Origin: Oceanicoccus sagamiensis
Lineage (GTDB): Bacteria; Pseudomonadota; Gammaproteobacteria; Pseudomonadales; Dasaniaceae
DNA length: 64,000 bases
Direction of reading: 5' to 3'
Assembly: GCF_002117105.1 (NCBI RefSeq)
Contig: NZ_CP019343.1
Location: 4,340,001-4,404,000, forward strand
The position numbers were made by a program, and so were the translations under genes. A model generated the notes under the pieces. It searched no databases, was not told where the DNA came from, and worked only from the letters and a program-made list of their open reading frames with translations. Shown here piece by piece: positions 37,289 to 45,186 of the stretch (positions are counted from its first letter, which is position 1; every line of letters begins with the position of its first letter).

Positions 37289-39466
37289 TTAAGCACCATG
37301 CCGTATAAACCAGCATTGATGTATTTTCTTTGAACGCTGAAAATCCTTATCCAGTGACCAGTCGGTTTTATTCTCAATAGTGAATTCAGCCAGAGCCTCA
37401 CTGTCGAGGCTAAATTTGCGCTGATTATTGGAGAAAATCAACACACCGTCTGCTGATAGCAACTTCATGGCATCCTGAATAATACCGACATGGTCGCGCT
37501 GTATATCCAGTGTCGCTTCCATCTTTTTCGAATTGGAAAAGGTCGGCGGGTCCAACAAGATCAAATCATACTGATTGTCGCAGGTTTTTAACCACTCCAA
37601 TACATCCGCGCGAATCATGCGGTGCTGAGTTTCACTAAGGCCGTTAAGGGCCATATTCTTTTTTGACCATTCCAAATACGTACTGGAAAGGTCGACGCTG
37701 TCGGTAAAAGTCGCGCCGCCCAAGGCCGCATGTACGCTGGCGGTCGAAGTATAGGAAAATAAATTTAAAAAGCGGTTACCCTTGGCCAGCTCAGCAATTT
37801 TTAACCGCACCGGCCGGTGATCTAAAAATAGGCCGGTATCCAGATAGTCCTTCAAATTGACCAATAGTTTGGCCTGCCCTTCTTTGACTTCAAATAGCTC
37901 ACCGCTCTCTTCCTGTTTGCGGTATTGACTGCTGCCCTTTTGACGATTGCGCTGCTTTAGCACCACATACTTACTATCAACCTCCAGTGCCACAGGGATA
38001 GCTGCTATCACATCATTTAAGCGCTGCTCTGCCGCGGCCGGGTCCACTTTAGCTGGAGCTGCATATTCCGCCACATGGACCCAGCCCTCGTAATAGTCGA
38101 CTGCAACAGCATATTCCGGCATATCGGCATCATAGAGCCGGTAGCAACTGATCTCCTTGTTCTTTAACCACTTGCTCAAGTTCTTTTTGTTTTTCCGCAG
38201 GCGGTTGGCAAACATGCGGGCGCCATCGCCTAGATCATCCAGCGTTTTCCTGGCAATCGGGGCACCTACCTGACGGCTACTATCATGGACAAAGGACGCC
38301 TCGCTAATATCAAAATTTAATAATTTACTGGGAATAGCCCCATTAAACATTTGGTATTGTTTGATACTGCGAATACCCATCTGCTTGCCAAGATCCGGGT
38401 TGCCGGTAAAAACACTGGCCTTCCAACCAGCAAACTCGGACTTTAAACGCTGCCCCAAATGACGATAGAGGTGAATCAGCGAAGACTCATCCCCCAAACG
38501 CTCTCCATAAGGGGGATTGGTCACCACCAGCCCTCTGGCAATATCCGAGTGCGTGGGTTTAACAAATTTAGACAGCTCTTTACGCAGCACTCTAACTTTG
38601 CCGTTTAGCCCTGCCCGGTCAATATTTTCCTGAGCACTTTCCAATGCCTTGGGACTGGCATCATAGCCGCGAATTTCTGGCCATTGGCGATTTTTGGCCT
38701 GTAACTCCATCGCCTCCGCTTCATCGACCAGTTGCAGCCAACCATTGGCATCGTGGCCTAACCAGCCATCAAAACCCCAGTGTTGGCGAAACAAGCCCGG
38801 GGCGATATTGGCCATCATTAGTGCGCCTTCTATTAATAAGGTGCCGGAACCACACATAGGGTCTAACAGTGCCCCACCCTGTGCAGCAATACCTGGCCAG
38901 TCAGCACGCAGTAATATAGCGGCCGCCAGATTTTCTTTCAGCGGTGCACTGCCACCACTAAGACGGTAACCGCGACGGTGCAGGCTCTCACCGGACAAAT
39001 CGATACTAATCACCACTTTGCCTTTGGCTACCCGAACATTCACCCTTACATCGGGTTTGTCAGTATCAACATTGGGGCGGCGCTCATGCTTTTGCATAAA
39101 GTCATCAGCAATTGCATCTTTGGCCTTTAAGGCCCCAAAGTGACTGTGGTTGATATCCCTGAGCTTGCCCGAAAAGTCGATAGCAAAGGTGCCATCGACA
39201 GCCAAATGCTGGCCCCAGTCTATGGCTTTAACCGCCGCATACAGTTCATCGGCGTTATAACAATCAGCGGTACTCACCGGCATAAGGACTCTGTTAGCCA
39301 GGCGAGACCATAAACAGGCGCGATAGGCGACGGTTAATGGCCCCTCAAAATGCACTCCGGCAACGGTTTCTTTGACTTTAGTGGCACCCATGCTGCGGAT
39401 CTCTTCCAACAGCAGGGATTCCAGGCCTTTGGGGCAGGTGGCAAAATAGCTAAGGGGCTGGGACAT
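37289..39466 (-). CDS. rlmL: Fused 23S rRNA methyltransferase RlmKL
   Basis: 725 residues, the normal size of the gammaproteobacterial fusion. The N-terminal half (RlmL: m2G2445) has a THUMP domain and the motif NPPYGERLG. The C-terminal half (RlmK: m7G2069) has FLNLFSYTSTASVHAA as SAM motif and LLDPPTFSNSKK as catalytic motif. It modifies the large ribosomal subunit RNA. No rRNA genes lie near. The ATG at 39466 has a weak ribosome binding site. Confidence 0.95.
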   Translation of the reverse strand: MSQPLSYFATCPKGLESLLLEEIRSMGATKVKETVAGVHFEGPLTVAYRACLWSRLANRVLMPVSTADCYNADELYAAVKAIDWGQHLAVDGTFAIDFSGKLRDINHSHFGALKAKDAIADDFMQKHERRPNVDTDKPDVRVNVRVAKGKVVISIDLSGESLHRRGYRLSGGSAPLKENLAAAILLRADWPGIAAQGGALLDPMCGSGTLLIEGALMMANIAPGLFRQHWGFDGWLGHDANGWLQLVDEAEAMELQAKNRQWPEIRGYDASPKALESAQENIDRAGLNGKVRVLRKELSKFVKPTHSDIARGLVVTNPPYGERLGDESSLIHLYRHLGQRLKSEFAGWKASVFTGNPDLGKQMGIRSIKQYQMFNGAIPSKLLNFDISEASFVHDSSRQVGAPIARKTLDDLGDGARMFANRLRKNKKNLSKWLKNKEISCYRLYDADMPEYAVAVDYYEGWVHVAEYAAPAKVDPAAAEQRLNDVIAAIPVALEVDSKYVVLKQRNRQKGSSQYRKQEESGELFEVKEGQAKLLVNLKDYLDTGLFLDHRPVRLKIAELAKGNRFLNLFSYTSTASVHAALGGATFTDSVDLSSTYLEWSKKNMALNGLSETQHRMIRADVLEWLKTCDNQYDLILLDPPTFSNSKKMEATLDIQRDHVGIIQDAMKLLSADGVLIFSNNQRKFSLDSEALAEFTIENKTDWSLDKDFQRSKKIHQCWFIRHGA

Positions 39467-39936
39467 GAAATAGAAAACCTGGTCGTTAATCGGACTGTGT
39501 ATGCAATGCTGCCATCATCGGCAGTGCACTTAGACTATATAGTGATAAACAAACCTAAAAGGGCTGTCAGTAAGGAATAGTTTACATTTTGCTCAAGGCT
39601 AAGCAATTGATTTAAAAGAACTATTTTTAATGCTTGGCGTCATTTTCATGTCTCGCCAAAACGCCAAAAATTCAACAGTCGACAGCATCAAGTAGTTTTG
39701 CTTAGATTAGCTTGTGAGCGCTGCGCGATTCTACCAATTCCAGCGCCTCACCACTACTAACAATAAACAAAGATTTTTAACCTGAAATAACTAACTAAAG
39801 GAATCAGAAAATCAGCTCTACTTTCCAACCACCACTGACTGAGAAATAGCTCACGCTGAACGCGGAACTATTGCGCTGCTGTGGTGCTCAATATGTTGTG
39901 TTAAACGATGAAAACAAATAGAACGAGGCTTATTCT
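39467..39936. other. Intergenic region upstream of rmf
   Basis: 470 bp between divergent rlmL and rmf. I find no gene, RNA or strong promoter match. Long leader regions are usual for rmf, which is controlled by growth rate and ppGpp in E. coli. Confidence 0.5.
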
Positions 39937-40140
39937 ATGAGAAGACAAAAACGCGATATGGCTGAACGAGCATTTTCCAAAGGCTACCAGGCAGGCTCCA
40001 CTGGCCGTCATAAAGAAACCTGCCCCCACGATAATGGTGCGGTTCGCCAACAATGGCTAACCGGTTGGCGCGAAGGGCGCACCGACCAATGGGATGGATA
40101 TACCGGTGTCTCAGGCATCCACAAAATGGAAATGCATTAA
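39937..40140 (+). CDS. rmf: Ribosome modulation factor RMF
   Basis: 67 residues. MRRQKRDMAERAFSKGYQAG, then GRHKETCP and QWLTGWREGR match RMF along its whole length. RMF joins 70S ribosomes into inactive 100S dimers in stationary phase. The C-terminal 15 residues extend past the E. coli protein. A GAGG box lies about 10 bp before the ATG. A strong terminator follows. Confidence 0.93.
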   Translation: MRRQKRDMAERAFSKGYQAGSTGRHKETCPHDNGAVRQQWLTGWREGRTDQWDGYTGVSGIHKMEMH

Positions 40141-40171
40141 CGCTACTTCCAACCACACACCCAAACAAAAA

Positions 40172-40195
40172 GGCCCGCTGTCAGCGGGCCTTTTT
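40172..40195 (+). terminator. Rho-independent terminator of rmf
   Basis: An 8-bp stem GGCCCGCT/AGCGGGCC (40172-40179, 40183-40190), loop GTC, five T. Confidence 0.92.
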
Positions 40196-40205
40196 GTTGA
40201 AGCAA

Positions 40206-40231
40206 GTCATGCCCGCAAAGGCGGGAATGAC
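40206..40231. repeat. Small dispersed-type inverted repeat
   Basis: GTCAT-g-CCCGC-aaag-GCGGG-a-ATGAC. This resembles the CCCGC/GCGGG REP-like hairpins seen between genes of many proteobacteria. Only one copy lies in the window. Confidence 0.45.
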
Positions 40232-40243
40232 AGTACTAATTCA

Positions 40244-40438
40244 CTAAATTCTCATCGAAGATATCAACCGCCCCAATGTATTTTTGTTAGCTGATCTAGC
40301 ATCTCCACGATCACTGGCACGGCGCCCCTTTAGCATACCCTGCAAGCGCTCAGGCAGTTCATCATGGGCCGACATACCCGCATCACGGGCCAGAGATACC
40401 AGGGTTTCAAGACTTACTTCTGCAGTATTACGTTGCAT
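40244..40438 (-). CDS. Small hypothetical protein
   Basis: 64 residues, charged (MQRNTAEVSLETLVSLARDA...). GAGAG lies 9-13 bp before ATG 40438, which supports translation. No family recognised. It may be a regulator or toxin/antitoxin-like protein, but nothing shows it. It converges on rmf. Confidence 0.45.
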   Translation of the reverse strand: MQRNTAEVSLETLVSLARDAGMSAHDELPERLQGMLKGRRASDRGDARSANKNTLGRLISSMRI

Positions 40439-40549
40439 AACAGACTTCTCTCTTGTTATTTTCTGTTGTTATTTTTATCTACAATACGAGTAGCCCGTCA
40501 CAGAAACCAGTGATTTTTACGGTTAGTAAAACGGTAAAATTACGGCTTT

Positions 40550-41854
40550 TTAAACTTGATCAGCACGGGGGGTTTTAACATAAACCCAGACGGCACAGAG
40601 TAAAACCAGACAATTAACAACAGCCATCATCGTAAATGGCGTGGTTGGGCCAACAGCATCGAATAAGCGGCCACCAAAAAACGTGGCCAATAAGATACCA
40701 AGCCCCCCAGACAGACTAAATACGCCCATCACCGCGCCACGATTTTCCAGCGGCGCCTCCTGGCCAATTAATGCCATGCCAGCAATCACCGTAGAGATTT
40801 CGCCAATACCCAAAAACACACAGGCAATAAAGATAGAGTTATCAAAAGGGTCACTCATTGTTCCCATCGTAAAATAGGCCGCCGTTGCCAGTGCAAAAGC
40901 AATGCACACCATAAAGTGACGGTTAAAGCGGTCACAGAGAAAGCCCATAATGGCGGCCCAAAATAAAGCCGTACCCTGCACCGCCGCCACCATCAAACCA
41001 GCGCGTTTTAAGCCATCACCGGAACTTAAACCGGCTGTCTCACTGGAAATCACTACCCATAAAGTCATATAGGTACCCACTATCACCAAATCACCGCGGG
41101 AGGCAAAGGCCACAAAATATGACAGGGCAATACGAGGGTTATTGCTGGCCGCCGCCAGGCCCTTTTTAAAGCGAACTAAAATGGCTTCACGTTCGGTATC
41201 CTCAGCCACTCGCCCAGGCTTGATCATAAAAAACAATAACACCATCACGCAGACTATCAGGCCGGAAATCGACCACAAAATATATTGCCCTGCCTCAGCG
41301 GCGCTAACGCCAAATGTGCCCTGAAAGAAATTCGGTAACTTACCTGCCTGCAAAGCCAGCAATGCCATACCGACCCCGGTTAATACGCTGGCCAGGCCTA
41401 AAAATTTCCCGCGGGATTTTTCATTCGGTATATCGGCAAGTAATACCGTCTGCATAGCTGCAATAGCTGCCGCACCCAAGCCAATAATGGCGCGGAATAA
41501 AAAGATCTCTGGCCGGCTATCTGCCAGCGGATATAACCAATATCCCAGAGCAATTATGAATAAACCCGCAAGAATAATAATACGCCGCCCAATATTGTCT
41601 GACAGCGCCCCCAAAAAACCCATCATGCAAATAATAATAAATTCATGCATAGCCGCCAGCGAACCGGTCAAGGCACCCTGCTCCCCCCTGGGGATATTAA
41701 ATACTTCAGTAAATAAATAAGGCTGAATAAAGTTAGTAAACGACATCAATGGGATGCAAAAAAATGCTGCGATTAAAACCCCTGCTGCATTGAGCCGACT
41801 AAAACCACTGGCCAGGCTTATAGTAAGAAAAGTTTTAGCGGTTGATTGCGACAT
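40550..41854 (-). CDS. MFS transporter
   Basis: 434 residues with about 12 TM helices. The MFS signature is seen between TM2 and TM3 as GFLGALSDNIGRRIIILAG. The C half has GFLCDRFNRHFMV. An N-terminal cytoplasmic segment of about 25 residues precedes TM1. Substrate not predictable. The gene diverges from the lamin-tail protein gene; a palindrome lies between them. Confidence 0.85.
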   Translation of the reverse strand: MSQSTAKTFLTISLASGFSRLNAAGVLIAAFFCIPLMSFTNFIQPYLFTEVFNIPRGEQGALTGSLAAMHEFIIICMMGFLGALSDNIGRRIIILAGLFIIALGYWLYPLADSRPEIFLFRAIIGLGAAAIAAMQTVLLADIPNEKSRGKFLGLASVLTGVGMALLALQAGKLPNFFQGTFGVSAAEAGQYILWSISGLIVCVMVLLFFMIKPGRVAEDTEREAILVRFKKGLAAASNNPRIALSYFVAFASRGDLVIVGTYMTLWVVISSETAGLSSGDGLKRAGLMVAAVQGTALFWAAIMGFLCDRFNRHFMVCIAFALATAAYFTMGTMSDPFDNSIFIACVFLGIGEISTVIAGMALIGQEAPLENRGAVMGVFSLSGGLGILLATFFGGRLFDAVGPTTPFTMMAVVNCLVLLCAVWVYVKTPRADQV

Positions 41855-41956
41855 TGGCAGACACCTGATTGTTATTATTTATTAGCCTTAGTTTAACTGA
41901 AAATACGTCAAGAAATGTTTAGATTGCATTTTAAATCGTATTTGATATATTGGCTT

Positions 41957-41973
41957 TGCCTAATGATTAGGCA
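41957..41973. promoter_or_regulatory. Perfect palindrome, possible operator
   Basis: TGCCTAA-TGA-TTAGGCA, a perfect 7-bp inverted repeat between the divergent MFS and lamin-tail genes. It could bind a dimeric regulator of either gene. No regulator gene is adjacent. Confidence 0.45.
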
Positions 41974-42006
41974 CTAATGGATTAACCACACATAAGGAAT
42001 ATGACT

Positions 42007-42663
42007 ATGCAGTTATTAGTATCTTCACGCTGTTCCCGGCGTATCTTAACGATCAGCTCCATCGCACTTTTCTCCCAGCTTTCACTAGCTGCCATTTTTC
42101 CTGGCGACCTGCTTATCACTGAAATGATGGCCAACCCTGACGCCGTCAGCGACAGCCATGGCGAATGGTTTGAGATCATTAATACCACGCCTAATCCCAT
42201 TGATCTCAATGGCTTACTACTAAAAGACAAGGGCTCCAAACAACATACGATCAACAGGACAATGCCTTTATGGATTAACCCCAGTGAGTATTTTGTGTTG
42301 GGGAGAAATGCAGATAGCTCTGTGAATGGCGGCTATAGCTCTGATTACACCTATAGCGATTTCACTCTGGGCAATAGCAGCGATGCCATTATTCTGGAGT
42401 TTAATGGTGCTGTGATCGACAGCCTTGTCTATAGCAGCTCCATATTTGGTACTGCGGGTAATAGCATTGAACTCATTAGCGGAGGCTATGCCCTGACCGC
42501 AGCCAACCTGACCTATGGCGCAGGCGATATAGGCACCCCCGGCAGTGCGGGCAGCTATAGCCCTGTTACCGAGGTGCCGATTCCGGCAGCTGGATGGCTG
42601 TTTGTTACGGCCTTGTCGGGTGTGGTGATAGCCCGTAAACGGTCACAAACAAAGTCAGCATAG
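42007..42663 (+). CDS. Lamin-tail-domain protein with PEP-CTERM-type tail
   Basis: 218 residues. A signal peptide ends near SLAAIF. The lamin tail domain follows: LLITEMMANPDAVSD, GEWFEIINTT, DLNGLLLKD, SEYFVLG, and IILEFNGAVIDSL. The C terminus is VPIPAAGWLF, a hydrophobic helix and KRSQTK, the same form as the PEP-CTERM tail of the protein at 10449-11225. I start at ATG 42007, since AAGGA is too close to the ATG at 42001. Bacterial lamin-tail proteins are exported and of unknown use, often on phosphoesterases. Confidence 0.8.
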   Translation: MQLLVSSRCSRRILTISSIALFSQLSLAAIFPGDLLITEMMANPDAVSDSHGEWFEIINTTPNPIDLNGLLLKDKGSKQHTINRTMPLWINPSEYFVLGRNADSSVNGGYSSDYTYSDFTLGNSSDAIILEFNGAVIDSLVYSSSIFGTAGNSIELISGGYALTAANLTYGAGDIGTPGSAGSYSPVTEVPIPAAGWLFVTALSGVVIARKRSQTKSA

Positions 42664-42730
42664 GGTTTGCCAGCCACTGCTCATTGATGACGGTGACTGG
42701 TCTCAAACTGATAAACACTTAACTAACACT

Positions 42731-42762
42731 CTGATCAGTTCGTTGATCAACTCCCTGATCAG
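42731..42762. repeat. Three TGATCA palindromes at 12-bp period
   Basis: TGATCA occurs at 42732, 42744 and 42756, exactly 12 bp apart; the outer two are CTGATCAG and the middle one TTGATCAA. It lies just before a small basic reading frame. Confidence 0.5.
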
Positions 42763-42784
42763 TATTTCGATAAGGATATCTATT

Positions 42785-42955
42785 ATGCAGCACCATAAAA
42801 AAGCCACTAACAACGACCACACCTTCCGCCAAGCCGTAGCCCATAAAGGAGAATTGCATTTTATTTGCAGTAAAAAAGCAAAACATAGACAAGCTAAAAA
42901 AAATGCTAAACACTATACAAAAAGCACTGACAAGAACCACAGAAAACGTCGATAA
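42785..42955 (+). CDS. Possible small, very basic protein
   Basis: 56 residues, rich in K, R and H (start MQHHKKATNNDHTFRQAV, end KNHRKRR), with two lysine-rich segments. AAGGA lies 10 bp before the ATG, and a hairpin follows the stop. No family recognised. The basic charge suggests binding of nucleic acid. Coding is plausible but unproven. Confidence 0.4.
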   Translation: MQHHKKATNNDHTFRQAVAHKGELHFICSKKAKHRQAKKNAKHYTKSTDKNHRKRR

Positions 42956-42971
42956 TAAAACGCATAACCTC

Positions 42972-42997
42972 GCTCCTGCTTAGGCGGGAGCACGTTT
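42972..42997 (+). terminator. Hairpin with short T run
   Basis: GCTCCTGC/GCGGGAGC (42972-42979, 42984-42991; one G-T pair), loop TTAG, then ACGTTTTC. Confidence 0.55.
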
Positions 42998-43213
42998 TCT
43001 ATACGTGAAGAGGATAAGCAGGCCATAAGCAACTACGCCAAGAAAAAGAACGGCTTATAAAGCAACTGCAACAAGCTGGTATCGAGCCAAATCTCTAAGC
43101 CTGTCCTTTATAAGCCTGTCCATGCCTCTCCCCGTATAACAGCTTAGTGCGTTATCGGCCATATACCTGTAAAATACCGCCTCCCTAACACAGCAGCACT
43201 GGACAATCAGACC

Positions 43214-44848
43214 TTGAAAACAGTATTCCTCGGTAAAACCCTCTCAGGCCCTTTCACTATCCCATCGGGCATTGTTACCTGCTCAGCGCCGATTATTCAG
43301 GCGTTTTTTGACCAAATCCCTGAAGTGGGCGTTTTGACCACCAAGAGTATTGGCCCCACGCCAAGAGCTGGCTACCGTGAACCTATTCTGAGCCAGTATT
43401 CTCCGGGGAACTTTGTCAATGCCGTTGGGCTAACCAACCCCGGTGCTGAGCGCTCGGCAGAACTGATGGCTGAGCTGACCATTCCAGAAGACCGTTTTTT
43501 GCTGATCTCTATCTTTGGCGGCAGTGTTGACGAATATGTTGAAGTGGCCAAAATCATGGCCCCCCATGGAGATGGCCTGGAGCTCAATCTCTCCTGCCCC
43601 CATGCCAAAGGTCTGGGTATGGCCATGGGGCAAGACCCTGATCTGGTAAAAGAAATCGTCGCGGCGGTTAAAGCAGCCGTTGATATACCTGTTGTCGCCA
43701 AGCTCACCCCCAATGTGCCGAATATTGGCGATATAGCCAAAGCCGCAGAACAAGGCGGTGCCGATGCCATTTGTGCAATTAATACTCTGGGGCCAGGCAG
43801 CCACCATAGCCACGGTGCTCCGGTATTAAGTAACGGCCTGGGCGGCATGTCCGGCAAAGGGGTACTACCTATTGCCCTAAAATGTGTGAGTGAAATCGCA
43901 GAAGCCGTTAGCTGCCCGGTTATCGGCTGTGGCGGGATTAGCAGTGCTGACAACGTGCGCGCCTTTAAAGGTGCTGGCGCCAGTATCTTTGGTATTGGCT
44001 CTGCACTAGTGGGTATGACCACTGAGCAAATTGGCAGCTACTTTACCACACTCACGGCTGACCTTGAGCGCGGTACAGAACAGGCTGAATCATTAGTTCG
44101 CTATGATATTGATATGGGCTTTGACCCTGTTACTCTGGTTAAAAACGAAAAAGTCAGTGCCGATATTTCTATTCTTACCTTTGATAAAAAAGTCGGCGTA
44201 CAAGCCGGTGAATTTATCTTTCTCTGGATTCCCGGTTTAGGCGAAAAGCCGTTTTCTGCGCTGACCGATGACCCGTTCTCACTGGTAGTCATTAATCTCG
44301 GTGAGTTTACCGACCAGTTGATTAAACTGGAAGCCGGTACTCAGGCCTATGTTCGTGGCCCCCATGGTATTCCCGTGCAGCCCCCCGAAAACGCGAAAAT
44401 TATGGCCGTTAGTGGTGGCACCGGTTTAGCGGCGGTTTACCAAATTGCTCGAGATCTGGGTGGCGAAGGCGATAACAAGGCGGAAATCTTTGTTGGTGCG
44501 CGCAGTGCTGACCGCTTGTACTTCACTGACGAATGTGAAGAGATCAGCACCCTGCATATTGCCACCGATGACGGTAGCCGAGGCCACCATGGCTTAGTGA
44601 CAGAAATGCTTCGTCAGCGACTGCAAGCCCTATCACCGGAGCAGTTAGATCAGTTGTATTTTTATAATTGCGGACCCGAACCTATGGTCCATGCTGCGGT
44701 CGCGGTACAAAAAGAGTTTTGCCGGGACGAGCAAATCCATAGTGCTATCGACTATCTAACCAAATGTGGTGTGGGTATCTGCGGCGCCTGTAATGCGCCG
44801 GACGGTAGAAGACTCTGTGTTGATGGGCCGTTTTTAGCGGCGGGTTAA
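43214..44848 (+). CDS. Fused dihydroorotate dehydrogenase B (PyrD-PyrK-like) oxidoreductase
   Basis: 544 residues. Residues 1-310 are a FMN barrel of the DHODH type 1 / dihydropyrimidine dehydrogenase group: LELNLSCPHAKG with the catalytic cysteine, AKLTPNVPNIGDIAKAAEQGGADA, and CGGISSADN. Residues 320-544 are a PyrK-like ferredoxin reductase with FAD and NAD domains and a [2Fe-2S] motif KCGVGICGACNAPDGRRLCVDGP. In other bacteria these are two genes, pyrD and pyrK. The start is TTG 43214. Most gammaproteobacteria use quinone-linked PyrD, so a separate role in pyrimidine breakdown is possible. Stop overlaps the convergent DUF2835 gene by 4 bp. Confidence 0.8.
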   Translation: MKTVFLGKTLSGPFTIPSGIVTCSAPIIQAFFDQIPEVGVLTTKSIGPTPRAGYREPILSQYSPGNFVNAVGLTNPGAERSAELMAELTIPEDRFLLISIFGGSVDEYVEVAKIMAPHGDGLELNLSCPHAKGLGMAMGQDPDLVKEIVAAVKAAVDIPVVAKLTPNVPNIGDIAKAAEQGGADAICAINTLGPGSHHSHGAPVLSNGLGGMSGKGVLPIALKCVSEIAEAVSCPVIGCGGISSADNVRAFKGAGASIFGIGSALVGMTTEQIGSYFTTLTADLERGTEQAESLVRYDIDMGFDPVTLVKNEKVSADISILTFDKKVGVQAGEFIFLWIPGLGEKPFSALTDDPFSLVVINLGEFTDQLIKLEAGTQAYVRGPHGIPVQPPENAKIMAVSGGTGLAAVYQIARDLGGEGDNKAEIFVGARSADRLYFTDECEEISTLHIATDDGSRGHHGLVTEMLRQRLQALSPEQLDQLYFYNCGPEPMVHAAVAVQKEFCRDEQIHSAIDYLTKCGVGICGACNAPDGRRLCVDGPFLAAG

Positions 44849-45063
44849 AGTCTTTCAACCCCGCTAAATTTGCCGCCATGATCAAACTGGATACGAAAGC
44901 TGCCTTTCACGCCGGTATGAGTAATAAAGCGCTGCAAAATATTAGCGGGGAAACGCACACTGCGACCATCTCTACTGTGGGTAGACACCACGGCACCGGA
45001 AAACTGGTAGTGCTTGATAAACTCATCGGCTGAGATCGAAATATCAACTATTACTGTGTGCAT
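44845..45063 (-). CDS. DUF2835 family protein
   Basis: 72 residues. The pattern YQFSGAVVSTHSRDGRSVRFPANILQRF, GVKGSFRIQFD matches the small proteobacterial family DUF2835. Function unknown. ATG start at 45063. Confidence 0.75.
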   Translation of the reverse strand: MHTVIVDISISADEFIKHYQFSGAVVSTHSRDGRSVRFPANILQRFITHTGVKGSFRIQFDHGGKFSGVERL

Positions 45064-45072
45064 AACTTAACT

Positions 45073-45133
45073 ATTAACAACAACTCTATTAACAACAACT
45101 CTAATTAACAACAACTCTAATTAACAACAACGA
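45073..45133. repeat. Tandem 15-16-bp repeat
   Basis: About four copies of ATTAACAACAACTCT, the last one diverged, in the gap between the glutamate dehydrogenase and DUF2835 genes. Two copies have one extra A. Confidence 0.8.
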
Positions 45134-45186
45134 CTTTACCAACTATTTGCTAGCGACTACCTAGCTACAATCTATCGACAACCTAG

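Noticed and set aside
42719-42940. 73-residue leftward frame opposite the small basic frame
   Set aside because: No ribosome binding site, and it reads across the TGATCA boxes; the plus frame is better supported.
42998-43090. Short helical peptide pieces in two frames (REEDKQAISNY and RLIKQLQQAGIEPNL)
   Set aside because: They could be the tail of a decayed gene, but there is no start codon and the total is under 40 residues.
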